Below the pieces are notes generated by a model. That model was not told the origin of the DNA. It made no database searches and worked only from the letters and a program-made list of their open reading frames with translations. Shown here one piece after another: positions 8,311 through 16,593 of a stretch of DNA of 64,000 nt. The DNA lies in the NCBI GenBank assembly GCA_963712825.1, contig CAVQJP010000016.1:62001-126000 (forward strand), given 5' to 3'. Position 1 is the first letter of the stretch, and every line of letters starts with the position of its first letter. A program made the translations under genes and the position numbers. The stretch comes from AP-15 sp963712825. Its GTDB lineage: Bacteria; Pseudomonadota; Alphaproteobacteria; ATCC43930; CGMCC-115725.

Positions 8311-9032
8311 ACGCGGCCCGCGATGCGATCCTCGCCGACATCCGGCGCGCGCTGAAACGCGGCCCGCTCGACCCCCAGCATCAGAGCAAGCTGCGCGCGC
8401 GCGTCGCGGCGCATCGCCGCAACCTGGTCCCGGCGCGGGCAACGGCGCTCGACCACGCTGGCAGGGTCGACCTGTTCGTGCGGATGGCGGAGGAGGTGCA
8501 GGCGACCGTGGCGCGCGTGCCGTCGCCGGCGGTGGTGCCGGACGCGGTGGCGCGCTATCTCGCCACGGAAAACCTGGCGGCGGAGCTGGTCATGGCGCCG
8601 GATCCGGAGCTTGACGAGATCCCGTGGGAGACGCGGCCGTTGCTGCGCATTCGGCGCGGTCGCGCGGAAGCTGCCGACGCGGTCAGCCTGACGGCCTGCG
8701 TTGCCGCGGTCGCCGAGACCGGGACGTTGATGCTGGCATCCGGGCCGCGCTCGCCGACCACCCTCAACTTTCTGCCGGACACGCACATCGTCCTCGTTCA
8801 CGCCGACCAGGTCGTCGCCGGCTATGAAGATGGCTGGGATCGCCTGCGCTCAGCCGCCGGCGGTTCGGGTGCTCCGGTGGAGCTGCCGCGCGCGGTCAAC
8901 TTCATCACCGGCCCGTCACGCACCGGCGACATCGAGCAGCGGATCGTGCTGGGTGCGCACGGCCCGCGCCGTCTCCATATCCTCGTCGTCGAAAACCGCC
9001 GGGATGCGAGGGATGGCGAAGGGAGCGGGTAG
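8307..9032 (+). CDS. lutC: Lactate utilization protein LutC (LUD domain)
   Basis: The third Lut subunit, 241 residues, LUD domain. The GTG at 8307 overlaps the lutB stop and gives MNAARDAILADIRRAL, the expected start of LutC. TACVAAVAETGTLML near residue 132 and LPDTHIVLVHADQVVAGYED near 155 are family segments, and FITGPSRTGDIEQRIVLGAHGP near the C-terminus is the LUD signature. The Smr-domain gene begins two bases after its stop. Confidence 0.92.
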   Translation: MNAARDAILADIRRALKRGPLDPQHQSKLRARVAAHRRNLVPARATALDHAGRVDLFVRMAEEVQATVARVPSPAVVPDAVARYLATENLAAELVMAPDPELDEIPWETRPLLRIRRGRAEAADAVSLTACVAAVAETGTLMLASGPRSPTTLNFLPDTHIVLVHADQVVAGYEDGWDRLRSAAGGSGAPVELPRAVNFITGPSRTGDIEQRIVLGAHGPRRLHILVVENRRDARDGEGSG

Positions 9033-9033
9033 G

Positions 9034-9561
9034 ATGCCCGTGCTCAACGATCGCGCGGTGTGGACAGAGGCGATGCGCGGCGTGACCCCGCTGCCCGGGC
9101 GGCGCGCCCCCGCCCCGCCGCCGCTGTCGGCCAACGACCCGCCGCCCGCCGCGGAGAGGCCGCCGTTCGCGGAGAGACCGGCCGTCGCAGGGAGCCCGTC
9201 GGCCGAGGCAGCCCCTCCGCCGTTCGCGCCGTTCGCCGGCATCGACCGGGCCAACTCCGAGCGCCTGAAGCGCGGGCTGCGTCCGATCGAAGGGCGGCTC
9301 GACCTGCACGGCCGGACCCAGGCCGAGGCTCATCGCGAGCTGATCGACTTTGTCGAAGCGTCCTATCGCGGCGGTCGTCGCTGCGTGCTGGTCGTCACCG
9401 GGCGCGGGCTCGGCCCGGACGGACCGGGGGTGCTGAAGAGCGCGGTGCCGCGCTGGCTCGCCGAGGCCGGGCTGCGCCGCCGCATCCTCGCGGTCGCCGC
9501 CGCCCAGCCGCGGCATGGCGGGGCCGGCGCCCTTTACCTGCTGCTGCGCCGGCAGCGCTGA
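9034..9561 (+). CDS. Smr/MutS2 C-terminal domain protein
   Basis: A 175-residue protein with a Pro/Ala-rich, probably disordered first 75 residues and a C-terminal Smr domain containing RLDLHGRTQAEAH near residue 88 (the LDLHG motif) and VVTGRGLGPDGPGVLK near 120 (the TGxG motif). Smr domains are nucleases acting on branched DNA or on mRNA. In many Alphaproteobacteria this gene directly follows mltA; here mazEF and lutABC lie between. The ATG at 9034 sits two bases after lutC. Confidence 0.85.
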   Translation: MPVLNDRAVWTEAMRGVTPLPGRRAPAPPPLSANDPPPAAERPPFAERPAVAGSPSAEAAPPPFAPFAGIDRANSERLKRGLRPIEGRLDLHGRTQAEAHRELIDFVEASYRGGRRCVLVVTGRGLGPDGPGVLKSAVPRWLAEAGLRRRILAVAAAQPRHGGAGALYLLLRRQR

Positions 9562-9645
9562 CGATCGCCGCCGCAGCGTTACACGCAAATCTTGAATTCA
9601 CCGGCGGCACCCGCCACAAGATGGCCGGCGTCTTTTTGTGTCGAA

Positions 9646-11118
9646 ATGATGATGACCGACAACCGCGACCTGATCCCGCTGATCGAACGTCTGCAGTCGG
9701 CGCGCGTGCTGTGCATCGGCGATGTGATGCTTGATCATTACATTTACGGCCAGGTCGAACGGGTGTCGCCCGAAGCGCCGATCCCGGTGCTGACCATCGA
9801 GCGCGAGTTGAAGACCCTCGGCGGGGCCGGCAACGTGCTGCGCAACCTCGTGGCGCTCGGCGCACCGGCCTCGTTCATCTCGGTCGTCGGCAACGACGAT
9901 TCCGGCCGCGAGATCAGCCGGCTGCTCGAGGCGCAGGAAGGCGCCGAGGTGCACGTGCTGGTGCAGCCGACCCGCACGACGACGGTCAAGACGCGTTACA
10001 TCGCCGCCAACCAGCAGCTGTTGCGCGCCGATCGCGAGACTTCGGCACCGCTCGACCCCTATATCCGGGAAGATCTGCTGCGGCTGGCGCGCGAGCTGGT
10101 AACCCGCCAGTCGGTCGTCATCGTCTCGGATTACGCCAAGGGGGTGCTGACCGAAGGGGTGGCGCTCGAAATCATCCGGGCGGCGCGCGAGGCCGGCGCC
10201 CGCGTCGTCGTCGACCCGAAGGGCGGCGACCACATTCGCTACCGCGGTGCGGATCTGCTGAAGCCGAACCGCCGCGAGCTGGCGCACGCCACTGGAATGC
10301 CGACCACCACCGAAGACGAAGTCGCCGCCGCCGCGACGGCATTGATCGAGCGCTGCGGATTTGGCGCCGTTCTCGCCTCGCTCGGCCAGGAAGGGATGGT
10401 GCTGGTGGAGGCCGACGGGTCGGTCTATTCGCAGCGCGCGGAAGTACGCGAGGTCTACGATGTCTCGGGCGCCGGCGACACGGTCGTGGCGACGCTCGGC
10501 GCCGCTTTAGGCGCCGGCATCGGCGCACGGGACGGGGCGCGGCTCGCCAACATCGCCGCCGGCATCGTTGTCGGCAAGGTCGGAACCTCGGTCGTCTACC
10601 CGAGCGAGCTTGCCGCCTGGATTAACGGCCACGACCTCTACAGCACCGACAAGGTGATGCCGCAGTTGAACGCGCTCGACCAGGTCGAGCGCTGGCGCCG
10701 CCAGGGGCTGAAGATCGGTTTCACCAACGGCTGCTTCGACCTGCTTCATCCCGGTCATGTCTCGCTGCTGCGGCAGGCGAAGATGGGGTGCGACCGGCTG
10801 GTGATCGGGCTCAACAGCGACGCCTCGGCGGCGCGGCTGAAAGGGCCGACCCGACCGGTGCAGACCCAGTCGGCGCGCGCCGCGGTGCTGGCGTCCCTGG
10901 CCGCGGTCGATCTGATCGTGATTTTCGACGACGACACGCCGGTCGAGCTGATCCGGACGATGCATCCGCAGCTGCTCGTCAAGGGGTCGGATTACCGGAT
11001 GGAAGACGTGGTCGGCGCCGACCTTGTCAGGGCCGCGGGCGGCGAAGTCATGCTCGCCGAGGTAATGCCGGGCTACAGCACCAGTGCGACGATCGCGCGC
11101 TTTGCCCGCTCGGCGTAA
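9646..11118 (+). CDS. hldE: Bifunctional heptose 7-phosphate kinase / heptose 1-phosphate adenyltransferase
   Basis: It makes ADP-heptose for the LPS inner core. The N-terminal ribokinase-like domain runs to about residue 320, with GGAGNVLRNL near 64 and SGAGDTVVA near 275 (catalytic Asp). The C-terminal nucleotidyltransferase domain opens with FTNGCFDLLHPGH near 359, which holds the HxGH motif. Three successive ATGs (9646, 9649, 9652) can start it; no clear Shine-Dalgarno is seen. About 490 residues is the normal bifunctional length. A Gram-negative envelope is implied. Confidence 0.94.
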   Translation: MMMTDNRDLIPLIERLQSARVLCIGDVMLDHYIYGQVERVSPEAPIPVLTIERELKTLGGAGNVLRNLVALGAPASFISVVGNDDSGREISRLLEAQEGAEVHVLVQPTRTTTVKTRYIAANQQLLRADRETSAPLDPYIREDLLRLARELVTRQSVVIVSDYAKGVLTEGVALEIIRAAREAGARVVVDPKGGDHIRYRGADLLKPNRRELAHATGMPTTTEDEVAAAATALIERCGFGAVLASLGQEGMVLVEADGSVYSQRAEVREVYDVSGAGDTVVATLGAALGAGIGARDGARLANIAAGIVVGKVGTSVVYPSELAAWINGHDLYSTDKVMPQLNALDQVERWRRQGLKIGFTNGCFDLLHPGHVSLLRQAKMGCDRLVIGLNSDASAARLKGPTRPVQTQSARAAVLASLAAVDLIVIFDDDTPVELIRTMHPQLLVKGSDYRMEDVVGADLVRAAGGEVMLAEVMPGYSTSATIARFARSA

Positions 11119-11135
11119 GCGGGCGTGGATCGAGC

Positions 11136-11612
11136 TCACATGCCGGCGAGCCGGCCCGCCTCGGGATCGAGCGCGCGGCGCAACCGCGCGGCGGCGACCC
11201 GGGCAAAGCTCAAGGTGACGGCGCGGCGGCGACCGGGGGCGATCGGGATGGCGCGGCCTTCGCGCAGCAGCGCCGCACCAAACGCGTCCGCCACCATCAA
11301 GCCACAATCCTCAGGGATCAGCGCGGTCGGAAAACCACTCGCTACGGCGAAATCCAGGCGGTCGGCAAATTCGCGATAGCTCGGCCATTTTCGGTCGGCG
11401 CGAAAATCGGCGACCGAGCTCTTGATTTCGACGATGACCAGCTCGCCGCTCTTGCCGAGAGCCATAACGTCGGCGCGGCGGCCGTTGGCGAGCGGGAATT
11501 CGACGAGGCTGGCATAGCCGAGCTGGTCAAGGGCACGGCAAACGCCGCGCGCCAGCAGCGCGGCGGCGGCCGGCTCGCCTAGAGTTGGATGGGAAAGCGG
11601 CGCGGGAATCAC
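11136..11612 (-). CDS. mmcB: MmcB family DNA repair protein
   Basis: A 158-residue PD-(D/E)xK-like protein of the MmcB family. The RRADVMALGKSGELVIVEIKSS stretch near residues 45-65 contains the D...ExK nuclease-like core, followed by DFRADRKWPSY. In Caulobacter MmcB is SOS-induced and helps repair mitomycin C damage. It starts at a GTG (11612), faces hldE convergently and is divergent from the ABC exporter. I saw no GTTC-N7-GTTC LexA box in the 73-bp upstream gap. Confidence 0.85.
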   Translation of the reverse strand: MIPAPLSHPTLGEPAAAALLARGVCRALDQLGYASLVEFPLANGRRADVMALGKSGELVIVEIKSSVADFRADRKWPSYREFADRLDFAVASGFPTALIPEDCGLMVADAFGAALLREGRAIPIAPGRRRAVTLSFARVAAARLRRALDPEAGRLAGM

Positions 11613-11685
11613 GGCGACCGGATCTTAAGCGCAATGAATGGACGAGTCGTGCATAACGGCTCGGAGACGACGTGGAGGGTGGTTG

Positions 11686-13410
11686 ATGGCGGCGGCGAGC
11701 GAGCGCGGTTTCCTGCGTCAGGCCTGGGAGCTGACCTGGCCGTACTGGAAATCCGAGGAGAAGTGGTCGGCGATCGGCCTCTTGATCGCGGTTGTCGCCC
11801 TCAACCTGTTTTCGGTGTGGCTGAACGTTCGCCTCAATCGCTGGAACAACGATTTCTACGACGCTCTGCAGCAGTATAAATGGGGCGAGTTCTGGTACCA
11901 GTTCGGCATCTTCGGGGCGATCGCGTTCGCGATGATCGTCGACGCCGTCTATGCGCTTTACCTGCGGCAAATCCTGCACATCCGCTGGCGGCGCTGGCTC
12001 ACCGATCGCTATTTGCGCAACTGGCTCGACGACCAGAGCTATTACCGCATGCAGTTGAACCAGACGGCGACCGACAACCCGGACCAGCGCATCTCCGACG
12101 ACATCGACAGCTTTGCGACGATGACGATCGCCCTGTCGATCGGCCTGTTGAACGCGTTTGTGACCCTGTTGTCGTTTATGACCATCCTGTGGGTGCTGTC
12201 GGGGGCGCTGTCGGTCCCGCTTGGCGGCGGGAAGACGATCAGCATCCCTGGCTACATGGTCTTCGCCGCCTTGATCTACGCCGTCGGCGGCACGCTTCTG
12301 ACCCGCTGGATCGGCAACCCGTTGATCCGGCTGAGCTTCGATCAGCAGCGTTACGAGGCCGATTTCCGCTTCAGCCTGGTCCGCCTGCGTGAAAACGCCG
12401 AAAATGTCGCGTTCTACGGCGGCGAGGCGCGCGAGCTCGACAGTTTCCAGACCCGCTTTGGGCGGATCATCGGCAATTGGTGGGGGATCATCCGGCGCCG
12501 CAAAAAGTTGACCTGGTTCACCACCGGGTATTCTCAGCTGGCGATCGTATTTCCGTTTGTCGTCGCCGCCCCGCGCTATTTCAACAAGGTGATCCAGCTG
12601 GGCGGGCTGATGCAGGTCGCCTCGGCCTTTGGCCAGGTGCAGGACTCGCTGTCCTTCATCGTCAGCTCCTACACCGAGATCGCCCAGTATCAGGCGGTGG
12701 TGCAGCGGCTTTATGGGTTTCGCGCGCGGATGGACGAAATCGTCGCCGAGCGCCGCGCACCTCAGCCGATCGCGATCGAGCGCCGCGGCCAAGGGGTCGA
12801 GGTCGACGGGCTCGATCTCGACCTGCCCGACGGCCGCCCGCTGCGTCAGGATCTGGCGTTGTCGGCGAGGCCGGGCGATGCGCTGCTCGTCACCGGCCCT
12901 TCCGGCGTCGGCAAGAGCACGCTGCTGCGCGCGGTCGCCGGTTTGTGGCCGTTTGGCCGCGGCCATGTCCGGGTCGCCGACGGCCGCACCCTGTTTCTGC
13001 CGCAGCGCCCGTATCTGCCGCTGGGCAGCCTCGCCGACGCGCTCGCCTACCCGCGCGCCGCCGCCGGGCTGGCGCATGACGGGCTCGCCGACGCGCTGCG
13101 GGCGGTGGGGCTGCCGCACCTCGTCGAGCGGTTGGACGAAGAAGGGAACTGGGCGCAGCGCCTATCGATCGGCGAGCAGCAGCGTCTCGCCTTTGCCCGC
13201 GTTCTGCTGGCCCGCCCGGAAATCGTGTTTCTGGACGAGGCGACCTCGGCGCTCGACGAAGCGGCCGAGATGTCGCTCTACCGGCTGCTGCGCGAAGCGT
13301 CCTGGCGGCCGACCATCGTCAGCGTCGGCCATCACGGGACTTTGCGCCGCTTCCACGATACGATCGTCGACCTGGCGCCGCAGCCGGTGTCCCAGGCCGC
13401 GGCCGGATAG
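11686..13410 (+). CDS. SbmA/BacA-like ABC transporter, fused membrane and ATPase domains
   Basis: A 574-residue half-transporter. Residues 1-350 are the SbmA/BacA-like membrane domain (about six helices; LNRWNNDFYDALQ near 48, EIAQYQAVVQRLYGF near 328). The ATPase has GPSGVGKST (Walker A, about 405), LSIGEQQRLAF (signature, about 493) and IVFLDEATSALDE (Walker B, about 514). Family members move peptides, long-chain fatty acids or cobalamin-like cargo; the substrate here is unknown. GGAGG lies 7-11 bases before the ATG at 11686. Confidence 0.88.
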   Translation: MAAASERGFLRQAWELTWPYWKSEEKWSAIGLLIAVVALNLFSVWLNVRLNRWNNDFYDALQQYKWGEFWYQFGIFGAIAFAMIVDAVYALYLRQILHIRWRRWLTDRYLRNWLDDQSYYRMQLNQTATDNPDQRISDDIDSFATMTIALSIGLLNAFVTLLSFMTILWVLSGALSVPLGGGKTISIPGYMVFAALIYAVGGTLLTRWIGNPLIRLSFDQQRYEADFRFSLVRLRENAENVAFYGGEARELDSFQTRFGRIIGNWWGIIRRRKKLTWFTTGYSQLAIVFPFVVAAPRYFNKVIQLGGLMQVASAFGQVQDSLSFIVSSYTEIAQYQAVVQRLYGFRARMDEIVAERRAPQPIAIERRGQGVEVDGLDLDLPDGRPLRQDLALSARPGDALLVTGPSGVGKSTLLRAVAGLWPFGRGHVRVADGRTLFLPQRPYLPLGSLADALAYPRAAAGLAHDGLADALRAVGLPHLVERLDEEGNWAQRLSIGEQQRLAFARVLLARPEIVFLDEATSALDEAAEMSLYRLLREASWRPTIVSVGHHGTLRRFHDTIVDLAPQPVSQAAAG

Positions 13411-13434
13411 TCCGAGGGCCGGACGGAGGATGCG

Positions 13435-14907
13435 ATGAGCGATGCCGAAGACCCGTTGCGCACGGCTCGACTCGCCAAGCTTGAGGAGCTTCGAGCGCTC
13501 GGGATCGACCCCTATCCTTACGAATTCGCGCGCACCGACGAGGCGGCTGAGGTCGAGGGTCGGCATCAGGCGTTGCCGGCGGGCACAGAGACCGGCGAGC
13601 GGGTCCGACTTGCCGGCCGCGTGCGCGCGGTCCGCAACAGCGGCATGTTCATCGACCTGCACGACGCCTCGGGCAAAATCCAGCTCTTTTGCCACCGCGA
13701 CTATCTCGACCCGCAAGGTCTGGCGGCGGTGCGGCTGCTCGACATCGGCGATCTGGTCGGGGTCGAGGGCCTGGTCCGCCGCACCCCGCGCGGCGAGTTG
13801 ACGATCAACGCGACGGCGCTGTCGGTTCTGGCAAAGACACTGCGGCCGCTCCCCGAGAAGTATCATGGGCTGGCTGATGTCGAGCTGCGCTACCGCCAGC
13901 GCTATCTCGACCTGATCATGAACCCGGAGAGCCGCGAGACCCTGCGCCGGCGCAGCCGTATCGTCGCGGCGTTGCGCGGCCATCTCGCCGCGCGCGGCTA
14001 TCTCGAAGTCGAGACCCCGATGCTGCACACGATCCCCGGCGGCGCCTCGGCCAAGCCTTTTGTGACCCACCACAATGCGCTCGACATCGATCTCTACCTG
14101 CGCATCGCGCCCGAGCTGCATCTGAAGCGGCTGATTGTCGGCGGGCTCGCCGACAAGGTGTTCGAGATCAACCGCTGCTTCCGCAACGAGGGCTTGTCGC
14201 CGCGCCACAATCCGGAATTCACCTCGCTCGAGTTGTACGAGGCTTATGTCGACTACACCGCGATGATGCGGCTGACCGAGGAACTGATCGGCACGGCTGC
14301 CGAGACCGTGCTCGGGACGTTGCGGTTCGCCTATGGCGGAACCGAGATCGACCTGTCGCCGCCCTGGCCGCGACGCGGCATGGCCGAGCTGGTCGCGGAG
14401 GCGACGGGCGTCGATTTTCTCGCGATCGAGGATGCCGCCGGCGCCCGCCGCGCCGCCGTCTCTCTCGGCGTGACCGTGACGGGCAACGAGAATTGGGGCC
14501 AGGCGCTCGAAGCTGTGTTTTCCACGCGGGTCGAGGACACGCTCCTCGCGCCGGTCCATGTCACCGGGTTTCCGCGCGACATCTCGCCCCTGGCCAAGGC
14601 CGACCGGACCGATCCGCGGCTTGCCGAGCGGTTCGAGACCTATGTCTACGGCTGGGAAGTCGCCAACGCCTTTTCCGAGCTGACCGACCCGCAGGACCAG
14701 CGGGCGCGGTTCGAGGCGCAGATGCAGGCGCGCGCCGCCGGCGACGAAGAAGCGCAAATCCTCGACGAGGATTACGTGACCGCGCTCGAATACGGGCTGC
14801 CGCCCTGCGGCGGGCTCGGCATCGGCATCGACCGCCTCGTCATGCTCTTGACCGACAGCCCGTCGATCCGCGACGTGATCGCGTTCCCGACCCTGCGCCC
14901 GCGCTAG
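13435..14907 (+). CDS. lysS: Lysyl-tRNA synthetase, class II
   Basis: It charges tRNA-Lys. The 490 residues contain the N-terminal OB-fold anticodon-binding domain (RVRLAGRVRAVRNSGMF near 57) and the class II catalytic core: motif 2 FEINRCFRNEGLSPRHNPEFT near 244 and motif 3 GGLGIGIDRLVML near 461. YRQRYLDLI near 153 is typical of LysS. It follows the ABC exporter by 24 bp in the same direction. Confidence 0.95.
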   Translation: MSDAEDPLRTARLAKLEELRALGIDPYPYEFARTDEAAEVEGRHQALPAGTETGERVRLAGRVRAVRNSGMFIDLHDASGKIQLFCHRDYLDPQGLAAVRLLDIGDLVGVEGLVRRTPRGELTINATALSVLAKTLRPLPEKYHGLADVELRYRQRYLDLIMNPESRETLRRRSRIVAALRGHLAARGYLEVETPMLHTIPGGASAKPFVTHHNALDIDLYLRIAPELHLKRLIVGGLADKVFEINRCFRNEGLSPRHNPEFTSLELYEAYVDYTAMMRLTEELIGTAAETVLGTLRFAYGGTEIDLSPPWPRRGMAELVAEATGVDFLAIEDAAGARRAAVSLGVTVTGNENWGQALEAVFSTRVEDTLLAPVHVTGFPRDISPLAKADRTDPRLAERFETYVYGWEVANAFSELTDPQDQRARFEAQMQARAAGDEEAQILDEDYVTALEYGLPPCGGLGIGIDRLVMLLTDSPSIRDVIAFPTLRPR

Positions 14908-14950
14908 CGGTGAGATCCGCGCCGATTGTACCCGCCGGAGGTCGGCGTAG

Positions 14951-15026
14951 CGGGATTGCGTCGGCGCTGCGCTCCTCGCAATGACAGCCACTTACGTGTC
15001 ATTGCGAGCGAAGCGAAGCAATCTCG
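14951..15026. repeat. Dispersed palindromic repeat downstream of lysS
   Basis: An inverted repeat: ctcgcaatgaca (14975-14986) pairs perfectly with tgtcattgcgag (14997-15008), and the outer gattgc (14954-14959) pairs with gcaatc (15018-15023). The wording attgcgagcgaagcgaagca is a common intergenic repeat type in Alphaproteobacteria. No T-run follows, so it is more likely a REP-type element than a simple terminator. Confidence 0.7.
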
Positions 15027-15052
15027 GGGTACGACGCTTCGGTAGCCAGCGC

Positions 15053-15310
15053 CTACAGGCAGCGCACCGTCCAGGTGGTGAACACGCCGGGCTCGTCCCG
15101 ATAACGATCGGGGGTGTTGTTGTGCGAGACCTCGTCGAGCACCCGGTAGCCGTTCGGGCAAACCTGCTCGGCCAACCGTCGGTTGGGGGCGTCCGAGCCG
15201 CCCGGAACGCCGCCTGATTCGATTTTGTAGGTGCGGGCGTCGATCTTGCTCAAAGACGGCTGGATGCAGGCGGCCAAAGGCAGCAAGGTCAGCAGCAACA
15301 GGAAGCGCAT
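15053..15310 (-). CDS. Small hypothetical lipoprotein
   Basis: An 85-residue protein with a lipoprotein signal peptide: RFLLLLTLLPLAAC gives a lipobox LAAC with Cys14. The mature part has two more cysteines (one in EQVCPNGY, the last residue but one Cys in VRCL) that could form a disulfide. I start at ATG 15310 so that the lipobox falls at the right distance. No family recognised. It lies opposite to the DUF2846-like pair that follows. Confidence 0.65.
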   Translation of the reverse strand: MRFLLLLTLLPLAACIQPSLSKIDARTYKIESGGVPGGSDAPNRRLAEQVCPNGYRVLDEVSHNNTPDRYRDEPGVFTTWTVRCL

Positions 15311-15491
15311 ACCTTCCACGCGAACAATGAGACGGCGGGGATTTCTTCGGCCCACGGCAGACTAAATTAACGGCGATGGTGATATGCGCACAAGGCATGC
15401 GTATCTCCTCCCAGCAGGACCGAAAATCGGCTTACCCCCTGGCAAGCGATCGCCGAGAACAAAGGCGAGCGGCACGAGTTGGAGCATTGCG

Positions 15492-15983
15492 ATGCCGATG
15501 ATCCCCACAGCCTTCCGCCGGTTGCTGCTGCTGGCCGCGACGTTTCTCGTGATTGCGACCGCCGCTGCCTTCGGGGACACCGCGGCGCCGAATTCGACGC
15601 CGGTGCCGCCGATCCCGCCCGGCCACGCGCGCATTTGGATCTATCGGGATTACGAGCCGTCGGAGAGCCTGAACATGACCGCGGTCAGCATCAACGGCGC
15701 CGTTACCGGCTATGCCCAGCCGGGGGGCAGCGTCTTCTACCGCGACGTTCCGCCGGGCCGGTATCTGGTCAGCGTCGAAAGCTATGGCCGCGACACCAAT
15801 CAGTCGACGAACCTGCTGCTTGCCTCCGGACAGGAAGCCTACATCAAGATCGAATCGCTGCGCGCCTGGTCGAGCACCGGGGAGAGGACGTCGATCGAGC
15901 GCGACACCTTTTACGCGCGCCCGATAGCACCCCAGCTCGCCCGCGTCGAGATGGCGCATATCCGCTATTATGGCGGCGGCTGA
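15492..15983 (+). CDS. Exported DUF2846-like protein, first of a tandem pair
   Basis: A 163-residue protein with a signal peptide (RLLLLAATFLVIATAAAFG) and no lipobox cysteine. The mature part, HARIWIYRDYEPSESLNM then FYRDVPPGRYLVSVES and GQEAYIKIESL, is a beta-rich domain that resembles DUF2846 envelope proteins. It is clearly paralogous to the next gene over the whole mature region. GGAG at 15481 lies 7 bases before the chosen ATG. Only three bases separate the two genes, so they form an operon. Confidence 0.68.
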   Translation: MPMIPTAFRRLLLLAATFLVIATAAAFGDTAAPNSTPVPPIPPGHARIWIYRDYEPSESLNMTAVSINGAVTGYAQPGGSVFYRDVPPGRYLVSVESYGRDTNQSTNLLLASGQEAYIKIESLRAWSSTGERTSIERDTFYARPIAPQLARVEMAHIRYYGGG

Positions 15984-15986
15984 GCG

Positions 15987-16469
15987 ATGACCGTGCGGCT
16001 GGCCGAATTTCGAGCGCTGCTCCTGCTCGCCGCCGCGGCGGCGCTCCTCGCCGGGTGCGCCCGCGGTCCGACCGTGGGCTCGATTGCTCCGCCGAGGATC
16101 CCGGCCGGCGAGGCCAGACTCTGGATCTACCGGGTCTATCTCCCGTCCGACACGCTCAACATGACCAAGGTCACGATGAACGGCGTCTATGCCGGGTACG
16201 CGCAATTGGGTGGCGCTTTTTATCGCGATGTCCCGCCCGGCATCTATCACATTGAAGTCAGCAGCTACGGCAAGGACTTTGACCAGTCGACAAATGTCGC
16301 CCTCGTCCCCGGCCAGGAGGCGTATGTCAAGATCGACTCTTTGGACAGCTGGTCGACGATCATCGGCGCCGGATTTGTCTCCAAGCGCGACACGTTCTAC
16401 GCGCGGCTGATCTTTCCCCAGATCGCACGCGCCGAAATCGCGCAAAGCTTCTACGACGGCGGCAGCTGA
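15987..16469 (+). CDS. DUF2846-like lipoprotein, second of a tandem pair
   Basis: A 160-residue lipoprotein: LLLAAAAALLAGC gives a clear lipobox LAGC. The mature domain repeats the motifs of the preceding gene (ARLWIYRVYLPSDTLNM, FYRDVPPGIYHIEVSSYG, GQEAYVKIDSL, RDTFYARLI). One copy thus looks soluble or periplasmic and the other lipid-anchored. Function unknown; the family is envelope-associated. Confidence 0.72.
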   Translation: MTVRLAEFRALLLLAAAAALLAGCARGPTVGSIAPPRIPAGEARLWIYRVYLPSDTLNMTKVTMNGVYAGYAQLGGAFYRDVPPGIYHIEVSSYGKDFDQSTNVALVPGQEAYVKIDSLDSWSTIIGAGFVSKRDTFYARLIFPQIARAEIAQSFYDGGS

Positions 16470-16593
16470 TCCCCCCGCCAAGCAACGGTCGGCATCGAGT
16501 ATACGGACCCAAGATCCTGACCAAGGGTGCTTTCCCGGCGAACGCCTGAAGATTTCATCGACAGAGTTTAGGATCGCCAACCAATCACAGCGG

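Noticed and set aside
11105..11125. Possible terminator after hldE (gcccgc/gcgggc stem)
   Set aside because: The stem is short, the loop is long and no T-run follows, so it is not convincing.
11613..11685. LexA (SOS) box upstream of mmcB
   Set aside because: MmcB is SOS-regulated in Caulobacter, but neither GTTC-N7-GTTC nor GAAC-N7-GAAC is present in this gap.
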